A DNA stretch of 64,000 bases, taken from contig NC_080078.1 in NCBI RefSeq assembly GCF_949987535.1, positions 52,726,207-52,790,206 of the forward strand. Direction: 5' to 3'. Each line of letters opens with the position of its first letter. The first letter of the stretch is position 1. The position numbers and the translations under genes are program-made. Shown here one piece after another: positions 11,519 to 21,500 of this stretch. This stretch comes from Balaenoptera acutorostrata. Taxonomy: Eukaryota; Chordata; Mammalia; Artiodactyla; Balaenopteridae. The notes beneath the pieces are model-generated. The model made no database searches, was not told the origin of the DNA, and saw nothing but the letters and a program-made list of their open reading frames with translations.

Positions 11519-13799
11519 AAGTTCCCTGAGAAACATAGCCTCATGTTTCTTTATAAAAAAAAAAAAAAAATCTTTTCCCAACTCAGGTGCCCAGGTGATG
11601 GAAGGCTTCATTATGAGTAGATCAGACAATTTACAAAACAAATACCTAAATTAAAATGTGGTCTTTGATGGTGCCTGCAGATCCCAGCATTGTTATTTGG
11701 AGTCTGGATATCCCTTGACACAATATTTTTGGAGGATCTGGGTAGTTGTTGGAGTGATGGGCATGAAAAGCTAATAAATAAGGGCATGGTTCAGAATCCA
11801 CTCTGGGGTGGCTGCAGTGGATGACTGAAGCTTGCGGTGAGGCCTGAGCAATGCGCCAAAAGATCTGAAGGCCATCAGATTCTGACCCAAAATGAAAGTC
11901 ATGCTGTCCCCCTTGAAGTTTTAGCGCATAAGAATAAAAACCGGGGTGCAGAAGAAAATAAAAATACAGCTTTGTCCTTCTCCGTGCTTCTTTAAAGGAC
12001 AAATCATAAGAAAGCCATCCTGAAGCAGCCACAGGAAGACAGTCCCTCAAGAGACATCTCATCCAGGATCAGGTGTTGGGTGACAGGCTGGTCCTCAGGC
12101 CCTGGGTTTCTTGCGCATCTACAAGGCCTGAAGGCCAGAGGACTCACCCGCACTCCCGCTTGCTTCCTCCACCTTGCAGAGCAAGCCCAGGGCTAACTTG
12201 GCCTGGGAGCGAAAGGCCCTGACCCTGAGGAATTCGGCCTCCAAGCCTGAGATCCCTGCAGTGTCTGCGCTTCCCGAGCTCCTTCCCCAGCCCTGCTGTT
12301 CTCTACTCACCACTGACCGCGTCTTTAAAATGGGTCTTCTCCGAGGAGTCATAGACAAACTGGACCTTGCTCAGCCTCCACGTTGCCTCGGGTCCCTTGG
12401 ACGTGTTGTGACTTTCCTGCCGAGCGGGGGAGGCGCGCGTTAACCGCCCGAGCAGATCTGGGTGGGGAAACGGAGGGGCGGACCCTACCCACACCCACCC
12501 GGAGTCTGCAACCCCTCTGAGCGCCCCACTAGCAGTTACCTTTACAAACAGCATTTTGAGCGCGTACGCGCGATCCACCCAGAACACCTGCAGCTCCGAC
12601 TCGTTGTGGCCACAATGGCCCTTCACCTCAGCTCCCCGGGTCAGTGAGATATCAGCCTGTTCCGTGATTAGCTGGGAACACAGACGCCCCGCACCCCCTC
12701 AGCGCGAGAGCCCCAGTGGGGGCTGTAAAGGGCAGCGCGTCCAAACTCCGGGTCGCACGCCTGGGCACTCCTTTGAGCGCGCATTCCCAGGTCCAGGAAC
12801 ATGCGGTTAGATGCTTTGCGTGCAGACCCGGCCGTTAGGGAAGCAGAGAGAGGGATTTACTTTCAAAGCAGGCGGGGCGAACAGAAGGCATTACAAGCCG
12901 GAACCCCCATGCAGCATTTGGGAGCAGCCTGCAGGGTGCAGGGGGGAAGGCGGGTGACCAAGGTCTTGAGGGAAGGTGCCCTTCGTCCCTGGAGCCCTAG
13001 GAGCAAGCTGGGAGGGAAAAAGTGCCTTACATCTACATAATTGCTGGCCCACACATCATAAGGGACAATAAATTTGGCTGCAAACTCTGCCATGAGACAC
13101 GTCGTCCCATTTTCCCGCACCACAAATATATCTTTTTCAGGGTTAGTGGAAAGGCCTGAGAGATTCTCCACTTCTTGTTCTGCAATGATTCGAGCCATTG
13201 TATCTGCAGAAAACAAACAAAAAATCCTATCGGTTAGGGGCTCAGCGAGCCCACGCGTCTCGGGCACAAGGGTGGAGAGTCATCGTGGTCTGCGGGCTTT
13301 GGGCTGACAAAGTTCCTTGCCGGCTGCAGGGCGCTCTGCGAGCCATTTCGCTGACCTAGCGCCAACAAATTCGACTTCGTTGCTGTTAATTTATAATAAA
13401 AATAAAATTAAAAAACATTTAAAGCGTTACTAATTTGTAATCCGACTGGCCTTTTTCTTCATCTTAGGCTTTTAAACCAAAGCTTTCTCGCCCGTGCTCT
13501 GAGCCCACGAAGCAGGCCTGTGCAGCATCGTGTCTGAGATTGGCATACAGGTGTGTGGCTCTCTGGGGAATTCCCTGCCACTGAAGGGAAGGTCCTCCCC
13601 TCCTCCGCCCAAAAAAGAACAAACCCGCTAAACATTAGGGCCACGTTTTGGCCTTAAGCTAATGGCTTTACTCTGCCAGTTCTATTCTCTGCAAAGAGTG
13701 CACCCTGCTCTGGCGGTTGCCGAAACGCTACTCACGGAAGAGCATCAGAAGAACTCGAAGTCTATTCACGCGGAGAACGGCTCTTCCTCGGAGATCCAT
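1887..13799 (-). CDS. LAMP5: LAMP5 (BAD-LAMP), complete, six coding exons
   Basis: Lysosome-associated membrane protein family member 5, a type I membrane glycoprotein of endosomal/ER-Golgi vesicles in neurons and plasmacytoid dendritic cells (family knowledge). Exons: 13799-13736, 13203-13031, 12671-12540, 12416-12311, 10546-10358, 2065-1887. They sum to 843 nt, giving 280 residues plus TAG, the length I remember for human LAMP5. All junctions are GT-AG with consistent phases. Visible parts: hydrophobic signal peptide (about 14-29), luminal LAMP-like domain with four cysteines (57, 99, 182, 225), N-glycosylation sequons at N35, N53 and N127, a transmembrane helix at about 237-256, and a short tail ending in Tyr-Lys-His-Met-Gly, a YXXphi endocytic motif. 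Start chosen as the ATG of exon 1, which precedes the signal peptide. No frameshift or premature stop seen. Confidence 0.97.
2475..3115 (+). mobile_element. L1 fragment (ORF2 end and 3' UTR), old
   Basis: Degenerate copy of the L1 3' region: sequence matching the CACTCCTAGGAATTTACCCA block of ORF2, then the 'Met-Asp-Gly...' remnant with ATGGAATATTAATCAACAAT, then the 3' UTR ending in an A-rich tail. Many stops and indels. Lies antisense in LAMP5 intron 5. Confidence 0.75.
4069..4536 (+). mobile_element. hAT (Charlie/MER1-type) non-autonomous DNA transposon
   Basis: Starts CAGAGGTTATAATCTTTTTA and ends with a matching GGGTTAAGATCCTGTG inverted terminus, with internal sequence of the AT-rich MER1-group type (ATAAAATACATAAGATTACA). 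No transposase remains. Subfamily not assigned. Confidence 0.6.
5400..5505 (+). repeat. L2 LINE 3' fragment
   Basis: Contains the L2-like block CCTGTAAGCTCCACCAGGGC AGGGAAAG followed by a degenerate 'ATATCCCAGTACTGGG' segment. Short and diverged. Confidence 0.5.
6345..6505 (+). repeat. MIR SINE fragment
   Basis: Contains MIR landmarks in order: TAAGAGCACAGGATCTGA, then a 'GGCCAGTAACTTCACCCC' segment, then CCTCAGCTTCTCCACTGTAA ACAGGGAT. Confidence 0.6.
7365..7490 (-). mobile_element. MER5-type hAT fragment
   Basis: Matches the MER5 pattern in reverse orientation: TGGACCAGCGGTATCAGCA, GGAGCTTGCTAGAAATG, the CCCCAGACCTACGG block and AACAAGATCACC. Ends are eroded. Confidence 0.55.
9730..9764 (+). 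repeat. (CA)n microsatellite
   Basis: About 17 CA units with one interruption (CACATACACA). In LAMP5 intron 5. Confidence 0.9.
10016..10160 (+). repeat. GA-rich purine tract
   Basis: About 145 bases almost entirely A and G on the plus strand (GGAAGG, GAGAGAGA and similar motifs). On the LAMP5 sense strand it is a polypyrimidine tract roughly 200 nt after the exon 5 donor. Confidence 0.85.
10358..10546 (-). CDS. LAMP5: LAMP5 coding exon 5
   Basis: Encodes residues 159-222, beginning with the split Ala then GKHTANSHH and ending DFVFSE. Contains Cys182 in the YEC context. Acceptor CTGCAG, donor GTAGGT. This is the membrane-proximal luminal domain. Confidence 0.96.
11180..11566 (+). mobile_element. 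Cetacean tRNA-derived SINE with extra 3' sequence
   Basis: Starts GGCTTCCCTGGTGGCGCAGT (A box region) with B box GGTTCGAGCCC, then the SINE body, a (CAAT)n tract, about 29 bases of non-SINE sequence, a long A-run (11481-11516), about 37 bases of further non-SINE sequence, and a second A-run. The duplicated target AAAAATCTTTTCCC flanks the whole unit (about 11166-11179 and 11566-11579), so it entered as one piece. Confidence 0.85.
11481..11516 (+). repeat. poly(A) run
   Basis: An uninterrupted A-run of about 36 bases inside the SINE insertion; the internal one of its two A-tails. Confidence 0.9.
12311..12416 (-). CDS. LAMP5: LAMP5 coding exon 4
   Basis: Encodes residues 124-158 plus one base of a split Ala codon: [20 protein letters not shown] at the start, then a segment ending KDAVS. 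Sequon NTS at N127; human has N-M-S there from memory, so the sequon is kept. Donor GTGAGT. Confidence 0.95.
12540..12671 (-). CDS. LAMP5: LAMP5 coding exon 3
   Basis: Encodes 44 residues (80-123), starting [10 protein letters not shown] and ending ALKMLFVK, in phase 0 on both sides. Contains Cys99. Acceptor CCCAG, donor GTAACT. The intron to exon 4 is only 123 nt. The region is CpG-rich. Confidence 0.95.
13031..13203 (-). CDS. LAMP5: LAMP5 coding exon 2
   Basis: Acceptor is a T-rich tract ending CTGCAG. The exon completes the split His codon and encodes residues 22-79, including the sequons NLS (N35) and NGT (N53) and Cys57, ending ASNYVD. Donor GTAAGG. It carries the signal-peptide cleavage region and the first part of the luminal domain. 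Confidence 0.96.
13204..13735 (-). other. LAMP5: LAMP5 intron 1
   Basis: A 532-nt intron with GT-AG ends. It contains a sharp AT-rich island (about 13385-13440) inside otherwise CpG-rich sequence. No repeat recognised. Confidence 0.85.
13736..13799 (-). CDS. LAMP5: LAMP5 coding exon 1 (start and signal peptide)
   Basis: Begins with ATG at 13799-13797 and encodes MDLRGRAV followed by a hydrophobic stretch ending LLMLF. The last base is the first base of a split codon. The donor GTGAGT is at 13735-13730. The N-terminal residues at about 7-12 differ from the human protein as I remember it, but the rest of the signal peptide is the same type. This exon is too short for ORF finders. Confidence 0.95.
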
Positions 13800-14060
13800 C
13801 CTCGCGGAGCAGCGAATAAGGCCAGTGGTGCTGCTGCAGAGGCCGCCTGAGAGGGAATCCCTCAAAGTCGCCGCTGGAGTGAGCCAGAGTGAGCGAGGGG
13901 CGGGGGCACCGAGAGGGCGGAGGGAGGGAGCGCGCGTTCCTTACGCGCTGGCGGACTTGGTGTGGATGGAGTACCGCACCGACCCGGGCAGGGTGAACGC
14001 GAGTGTGCTCACTGCAGAGGAAAGGACCGCGTGGCGAGGGAGCTGTCCACGGCTGCGAGT
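13780..14060 (-). promoter_or_regulatory. LAMP5: LAMP5 promoter and 5' UTR region, CpG-rich
   Basis: Immediately upstream of the LAMP5 start codon on the minus strand. By eye it has more than twenty CpGs in under 300 bases, and a GC box (GGGGCGGGGG) at 13897-13906. I saw no TATA box at a suitable distance, so this looks like a CpG-type promoter. Moderate CpG richness continues through exons 1-4 to about 12420. The transcription start cannot be placed from sequence alone. Confidence 0.65.
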
Positions 14061-16527
14061 GCTGAAAGGATTCGGTTGTATTGCTGGAGTGATTGTGGCT
14101 GGGCTTGTGCAGAGCTCCAATGAGATTTGGGAAGGCTAAAATTCTCCCTGAGTCTGTTTCCTGCGCTGCAATTGCATCCGCAAAGATGATTCTATCCTGA
14201 GAAACTTAATAGCACCCTCTGACTTATTCAATATCCCTACCAGTACAGTGATTAGGTGGTGAAGACATCACACCACTGGAGTCCTGGCTTCTGAAAATGC
14301 ATCCAGTTCCTGAAGGAAAACGGTGGAGCACAAATTGTTGCTGCTTTGGGGGAGGAGGCGTAGGCAGGAATAGAGAAGGAAAATGCTATGGCAACAGCTT
14401 CCTGCATTTAGAGACATCCCCTTCTCTCCCCTGCTCTCACGAGTTCAGGGTTTAAAGTTAAACTGATGCCTCCTCAAACGAGGCGGTTAGTCAATGCAGT
14501 ATATCTATTTGGGCTTGTTTCTTGTGAGTTCTGTTCTCTGACTGCATGAGGACTTTGAACTCTGGGGTCACCTACCCTCGCTCATTATACTGTGACTACT
14601 CTGCTAAGAGGAATGTAAGTGAACCCGAAGTTTGTGAGGGTTATGTAGCATCTTTTAGGACAGTCATAGTTATACACACACACACACGCATGCACACATA
14701 TATTACTCTACAGCCTCTACTGGGACAGAAAAAACAACTACTACTGGGCTAATTCATATATTTACACTTTTAGTAGCTTGCTTGATTTTTAAATTTTTTG
14801 CTCCATAAATCAGAATACAGCACTTTCAGCAATAGGCATACTGTCCTAATCAATTGTAGTGATGTCCAAATATTTTATTTCTTAGCGGCTATTTCATTAT
14901 ATGAAAAATCAACAATATAATGTCATAAAACAAACAATGTCATAATAAGGGGCAAATTGCAAAGTATTTTCATGTGCACTGTCAAATTTGATCCCCCTTA
15001 CAACCTTAGAAGGTAGGCAAGGGAAGATATACCTTATTGTGGTTGTACATACCCCAAAATTGAGGCTCAGAGAAATTAAATGACCTTCCTCAATGTCACA
15101 TGTTCGTAAAATTAAAATAGAAAAATCACATGATTAAACTTCATAGGGATCATTTTCATTTTTCCTTATATAATACTTTGGCTCTAAAATATACCATATG
15201 TTGATTTCCATTAAAAAATCTTTATTCAGTGACCAAATAACAAGCTAACACCTAAGATCTCTAGCTCACATTCCTGAAATGTATAGAGTATTGTTTTAAG
15301 TATAATAATATTCTGACATTATGCTTGCCACAAAGTGTTTATACAATTATTTTTTCAAACCTATTCCTATATCAATAATTAGATCAATAGCAGTTCAAAT
15401 TATGAAGTAATGTTTAAATCAATACTATATTTTTACATTTTTATTTTTATCTCTATTTTGATATTTCATCCAAACATTTCTCAATAACTTTACATAACTG
15501 AATATATATAGAAGCACTGAGGCAAAATTGTGATTGATACAAAGGCAATTATTATCAGTTGAGAGTGGAATTTGTAAAATTTATGTATGCCTAATGATTT
15601 GTCATGTTAGCAATTGTTAATAAACACTTATTTTCCTGTAGCACTGTAAAAATTAGAAAGCAATGAGATATAGGTAATGGAACATTTATATATTCTCTTT
15701 CCCTCTCTCCCTTTAGTAGTTAAATGAGGAAAGAAATGAATGGGTTTCAGTCCAGGATTCACTATTTATTTTTTATAACCTTGTACAGATTTTAGTGTTC
15801 CTCACCTAAGAAGCTGGGATAATAGCTCAGGGGATGTCTGGTTAGGCAAAGTGAGCCAATGATTATAAAAGCATTTTAAAAAAAGACAAATTAATTTAGA
15901 CCATAAGCATTAACTGAGTACCCACTACTTGCACTATGTTTGGTAATTTGGAAACCCAAAGATAAACAAATACCATTATAAAGTAGAAGAGATATCTGTA
16001 AAAGTTAGGACACTTTCTCTTGTGACACATTATTGCAGATATCTTAAATTATAAGTTGTTAAAAGAGCAACTGAATTAATTGATGATTAGCTGCTTTAAT
16101 AATAAAATATTAGATGGGACATAGCATTGGTCATGAATCTTAAGTTGTTGTAGCTGATTTACAAATCAAATGGTGGTTCCTTTGGAAAATGGTTTCTTTC
16201 CATACCTGACATAAATGATCTATTTGTTGACCAGCACTTGAATGAGTCAAAAGAAAAAAAAAGGAAGCAATTTTAACTCCTCTTCTTGGGAGAATCATCT
16301 TCAAAGCATAATTAATTTAAAATCCCTTTAGGTATTTAATCTTAAACATAGCTTTACAAACACCCATTAACTTATTTGTCTATCTGTAGTGACTCTTACG
16401 TTGCAATAGGATTCGGGTCATTATACCTACAACTTTCACCAACATCAATTAAATACTTTCTAATCATCCTTAAAAAAACTTCAGTTCTTTAAAATTACTA
16501 AAGAGATAATAAAGGAGAAAAACTTAC
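14061..16527. other. AT-rich DNA upstream of LAMP5
   Basis: Mostly unique AT-rich sequence with a short CA tract (about 14672-14698) and a MIR relic (14950-15115). No open frame or exon recognised. Enhancers cannot be seen by eye. Confidence 0.6.
14950..15115 (-). repeat. MIR-like SINE fragment
   Basis: The block AAAATTGAGGCTCAGAGAAA TTAAATGACCTTCC is the reverse orientation of the conserved MIR core, preceded by a degenerate 'CTTACAACCTTAGAAGG' segment. Confidence 0.55.
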
Positions 16528-16577
16528 CATTAAATCATAGTAACAAAGTTTTCCAGGATCCATTCCATTCTTCATTT
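16528..16577 (-). other. Orphan exon-like segment (50 nt) upstream of LAMP5
   Basis: On the minus strand a long pyrimidine tract (about 16605-16580) ends in CAAG, is followed by 50 nt, then the perfect donor GTAAGT (16527-16522). One frame is fully open and starts with ATG two bases in: MKNGMDPGKLCYYDLM, ending in phase 0. It does not join LAMP5 exon 2 in frame, so it would be a 5' UTR exon, an alternative PLCB4 or read-through exon, or chance. I recognise no protein in it. Confidence 0.3.
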
Positions 16578-17479
16578 CTTGAGTGGGAGAGAAAGTAGGA
16601 GAAAAAAATGACATAAACATGTACACTCATGTGGATGATAGCTGGGTCAATTTTCATCAATGCTGCTGGCAGTCAATACAAATGTCACCCAAGTACACTG
16701 GCTTTTGAATCTCTTCTAGATCCTCTAAGTCCTTCAAAGGATTCTCTTCAATTCTTGTTTTTACTTATTGAATTAGTCTTTATGAATCTCATGCATGTCA
16801 TTGAGTGTTTGTTTCATGGATGTGGAAGAAAAGACCCACTGCATGTATAGAACTGTTAGTTTGGATGAAAGAAAATGAGAAGAAACATGAAGATGTATGG
16901 TTGCCTGGCACAATGTGTGCACAGATGTTTAAGGAAAGAAAAAGTAAGGTAGCCATCCCAGGGTGGGGTGGAATTGACCAAGGAGGCCTCTTGGAGAAGG
17001 AGATCTTAAAGAAGTGGACAAATTGATCTAAGGTAAAAGATAAGGGCAATGCAGATGGAAGAAAAATATATTAAGTAGGAGAGTCAGTGCAAAGATGTAA
17101 CTCTTCATTCCTCCATATTTATCAATTTGCAATAAAGAAGAAATTAGACCCCCAAATCCACAATGTCTTATAGCATTGATACATAACCTTTATTTAACTT
17201 CTTTATTTGGTAATTTACACATATATGGTATATGCAAAAGAATGGCATATGCAAAACATTCTAAATAAAATTAAATATTCAAATTATTAGGTGTATCTCT
17301 TTATACTTGGTTGCACAAGCAATTGACTTGTATCTGTAGAATCAAAAGTGGAAAGTGGAAAGCTAAGCTTTGTTGCAGCTGAAATTTGGCTTGTTGATGT
17401 TTTAATCCACTTTACAGTGAAATGTAAAAATGTACTCTGGTGCTGCTTTTCCCACCACCACTAATGCTCTCCCCTGACC

Positions 17480-17532
<53 letters not shown>

Positions 17533-19089
17533 TAAGGAAGCACACATGGATAAAAGAAGCAGGGATAACTGAACTGGACAAGACGCACACAGCACTTAAG
17601 CCCAAATTACTAGTTACCAAAACCTTTTCTGTGTTCAACTTAATCACTGAACAATTATTTCATTTAATTTAATCACTGCCTTTGAAAACCTTTGAAATCC
17701 TTTTGGGATAGGAACTGAAAAATAAGTAAACATAAGAATATTTTGTGCATATATTGGCAAACCCTAGAATATGTGGAAAGAATCAGAAAATTAAGTTTGG
17801 CCCTCTGATGTACTCAGCTTGCATGACCTTGATGAAATTTCCCTCATCCTTTCTGTCATTGGTCTCTCCTGCAGCTACTTTAAAGAAACCAAGCTATTTC
17901 TGCAATGACGGTAACCAGTGGAGAAGACAAGGCACCAGAATAATAGCCCTTTCATTGGCAATGTATCTTCTTGCTAAGTTCTTAGAAAATGTCCTTTTAT
18001 GAGCTCATTTAGGATAAATGCCTTCACATAGGAGGGAATGCAGGGGACAAAGTCTCTCTTAAAAAATACCCGAATAAGCAGATGGTGACGCCAGGTAATC
18101 ATTCCTGAAAGGTTCAAGAGCAAAGGAATTATTTTTCTCTCTTGAGCCAGTAATTAGTTAACTGTTTTTAAAACAGTTTATGATAGCTACCGCTAGCTTC
18201 AATGTGTAAAATTTTAGGCTACTGAGTACAATCAGTCCTCTTGGCTTTCCTGGCTGTGAGGAAAGTCTTAACACGGGGGAACCGGGACTTTTCTGTAAAA
18301 GACAAGAGTCAATTGAGAATTTTTAAAAGTCCTTTAAGAAGTTTTTTTCTCCAAGAAATGCTAACAGCTATCCCAGTGGGCTTAAGGTTAGACAAGCTGT
18401 GGCTCATTTACAACAGTTTGCTATGTGAGTTCTGAGATAATGCACTTCTTTAAAATTTCTTTTATCGTGTATCACAGGGGTTCCTTATTCCTAGTTAACT
18501 ACTCTTTAAGTTCTCTATTTGCAGTTTTCTGCATATTCACCTGAAGATGTGTTGGAACTAAGGGAAATTTATATTAATTGCCATGAGGGGGAGGGTGAGA
18601 GTGGGGCGGCCAGTCAGCTGAGCTTGGAAGCTTTGCTGGTGCAGACCTGGAGCCCCGGAGTTGCCCTGGGGTGTTCTGATGTTGTAAGTTTGGGATGTTT
18701 CTATGGCTGTTTATTTGAAACCATTGCAAGACGCTCGCTCTGGTAACCAAGAAAGGGAAAGAGGAAAGAGTCTTCAGTGTATTGGAAAGACGACTGTTGT
18801 GGGAATCTAGGAAGCAATATGTTAGCTTTATTACTCCACTAACAAAAACTTCTGGGAGGAATGGCTTCACCTCTCTGGTCTTCAGCATGCCTTTCCTACA
18901 GGATCCTTCCAGGACTGCATGCCCCGCTTCTATGGGTGACCTTAGTTAGGAAGTGATCTGAGCAATTCTTTCTAGGAAAAACAAAAAAACAAAAGCAAAA
19001 CCAAAAAACCAAAACAAACAAACAAACAAAAAAAACCGCTGAGGATTTCCATTACTCAAGCTTTCTATCCCAACGTGCAAGAAGCCTGC
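16578..19089. other. Intergenic DNA, no gene seen
   Basis: Unique sequence with a long CA repeat at 17483-17530 and an (AAAC)n-like patch near 18985-19035. No convincing exon or dated repeat. Confidence 0.55.
17483..17530 (+). repeat. (CA)n microsatellite
   Basis: About 24 perfect CA units, likely polymorphic. Confidence 0.95.
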
Positions 19090-21269
19090 ACAGATCTAGA
19101 CTCACGGTTTGCGGCCCTCGGCGTTACCTTTGGGTGACACCGAGGCACATGGGCCCGGTTGCTCGCGGTCTGGAGCTTGGCGGGGCTGGGGCTGCGGACT
19201 CCAGACCTGTCTGCTTCTGCCAGAGAGACAAGAGATGCGCGCTGCGGCGGTGCGCCCCGCGGCCCGCACGCGGAGTTCGCGGCGACCTCAGCAGGGGAAG
19301 ACGTCGGCGCCAGGCACCCGGATTGGACTTCACCTTACGTTCGCGAAGCTGCTCCCGGTGTGGAGGTGAGAGAGGAATCTTGCAGATGTGTGGTCCAAGC
19401 CGTCTCCAAAGCCGGGTAAGAAGGATCAATTCCGAGGGTGCTGGAGTTGGGCGGGTTCGGGCCTCGGCTGCTGGACAGAAGCTCCGGGCTCTTTTGTGTT
19501 CTGGTGTCGAGGGGAATTAGGACTAGAAAGGGAGGAAGTAAGTTCCTGGCAGAGAGTGTTCTCTGGCTCCCCGCGACTTTCTTTGGAGCTTCCAAGGCCG
19601 GGAAGCGTTGGCAAACCCCACGCTGGGGCGGGGAGGTTGGGCGGTGAGACCCCGGCGCTCTGCCGGCCTCGCGCCTCTCGGGTCCCTCCCCGCCCGGAGG
19701 AAAGCCGGCGGGAGGGGGTTTGAGCCGGGGGGGCGGTGTTACACAGAGGAGGGGGAAGGGGCCAGGTTGCAGAGGCTTCGCGTCTCTTCTTTTCTCTTCT
19801 TTTTTCTTTTCCTTTCTAACCCTCCAGGGTGGCATCCGCATCGGAGGAAAATGCCCCCGATGGGCCCCAGAGGTCCAGCTTCCAGGGCAGAAGTCGGGAG
19901 GACGCTGCGCCGCAGGGCCAGGGGCGCTCGGGCATCCTCGCGGCGCGCGGTCCTTGGACCGCTCTGAGACGTGGGCAAGGTTTTGAGACTCTGCCGAGAG
20001 GAGATCGAGGCTGAGGTGGCCGAAGAGGCTCAGAGGGCGCGCACTCAGGGGGAAACGGCTCTGCCTGCGGGGCTGGCGGCCTGGGAACCGGGCGGGTCCG
20101 GGCCCGGGGACAGGACGGTGGGAGGGTGGACTGACCCCCTGGGGCCTTCTGCTAGGGTCCCTGGTCGCTAAGTGAGACTCCTGACCTGGTGGAGAAGTGG
20201 GACCGAAATGCTCTCCTCCTCCCACGCACGAGTCTTCTGCCCCCTCGGGGCGCCCCGGGCTGCTGGAGGCCCAGGCCTGTGAGGTTAGGATGAGAGATTT
20301 TTTGTTTGTTTGTTTGTTTTTGTTTTCCAATCTGGGGCTGGGAGCGGGAGCGGAGGTTATTCTGTACTCTAGGTCGCAAATGAGAGAAAAAGTCCAGGGA
20401 CAAACCAGGGGCCGCCTCTCTGCGGAAAGCCCCAGTTTCCGAGACTGATCCCGCGCCCCCGGGGGTGCGGTGCCACGCAGCTGGCAGAACGCGGAGCCGG
20501 GGACCTGCGGCTCTGCTCTTCTCCGGTGACAAGACCAGATACGGACTCTGGGAGGCCCCACCCCTGAGAAACACTGTGGGGACCCTCCCGATATTCCCTT
20601 TGAAACAAAAATAACATTAAATCCAAGATTCAAATAACACTAAATCTCGCATTCTAACACTAAAAAAAACCCAGTAACGCTCGGGGTTTTTCTCCATGAC
20701 GGCTCCATGGTTACTTTTTAGCTCAAAAGCAAATTTGTGCGTGCAGGCCTCTGCTGCCCCAGGTCTGTCTGCCAGAGATGTCCCCGGCCCAGCAGCCCCG
20801 GTGGCACCTGCACGTGCGGTCTAGGCCCAAATCTATCTCACTGCCGCGCCCCCATCCCCGCCCCCGGATGTTCTTTGTGTTTCTAATTCTCCCCCCACAC
20901 CGCCTTTTTTGTTGCTTGTCAGCAAAACAGCAGGGTCTGTAGAGGGGGTAGCCCCGCCTCGTCCAGTCTCCGGAGTCACAACTCAAGTCACACGGGCTTT
21001 CGAGCTTAGGGCGCTGAAGCCACCGCGAGCAACGCACCCCAACCCCTGTCACCCGGAGGTCAGGAGCCTGGGTACCGCCCGCCGCTACGCGCTTCATCGC
21101 CAGTGACTTTGTGGGGAGGTGCACAGATGGGGAACGCCTCGGGCCGGCACTCAGGGCCAGCTGATGGATCATCTCATTTCCTGACTTGATGGGCCGGAAC
21201 CTGGGCTGGCCGGGCTGGCCGGGGGGAGCGGGGGGACGTAGGGACCCAGCCAGCCGCACGGGCGCATAG

Positions 21270-21303
<34 letters not shown>

Positions 21304-21500
21304 TACGTATCTCAGAGAAAGACCCCCAATACCCTCCCTCCCCCAACGCGAAGTTATCCCTCCTCCGGTTTTCTGTTCTGGACACAAGCACCTTGGCCCC
21401 GGCCTCCGAGGACCGCGGGGCTGCCAGTGCAGTGGCGGTTGTCAGAGCTCCAGGTGTCCCCTTGCACCGTGCTGGCAGCATCCTTTTCCGCGGGAAGCTG
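19090..21500. promoter_or_regulatory. Large intergenic CpG island
   Basis: About 2.4 kb of GC-rich sequence with dense CpG, about 5.3 kb upstream of the LAMP5 start. It includes a pyrimidine tract with a good acceptor (to 19827), a possible donor at 19416, a G-rich quadruplex-like block near 21203-21243 and a TG repeat. Long overlapping open frames (up to 432 codons on the minus strand) are expected from GC-rich DNA. It may be a promoter for an upstream LAMP5 exon or a noncoding RNA; no transcript is proven. Confidence 0.7.
21270..21302 (+). repeat. (TG)n microsatellite
   Basis: About 16 TG units at the edge of the CpG island. Confidence 0.9.

Larger units (their letters stand above)
10547..12310 (-). 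other. LAMP5: LAMP5 intron 4
   Basis: Contains one SINE insertion (11180-11566) on the opposite strand and otherwise unique sequence. A 138-codon open frame at 11646-12062 resembles nothing I know and I treat it as chance. Confidence 0.85.

Noticed and set aside
11646..12062. 138-codon open frame, minus strand
   Set aside because: Intronic in LAMP5, not flanked by suitable splice sites that I could see, no recognisable protein.
13386..13435. AT-rich block as a TATA-like promoter
   Set aside because: It lies downstream of the start codon inside intron 1, so it cannot serve the LAMP5 start.
19335..20633. 432-codon open frame, minus strand
   Set aside because: In a CpG island where stops are rare; overlapping long frames on both strands, low-complexity composition and no recognisable domain. 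Treated as chance.
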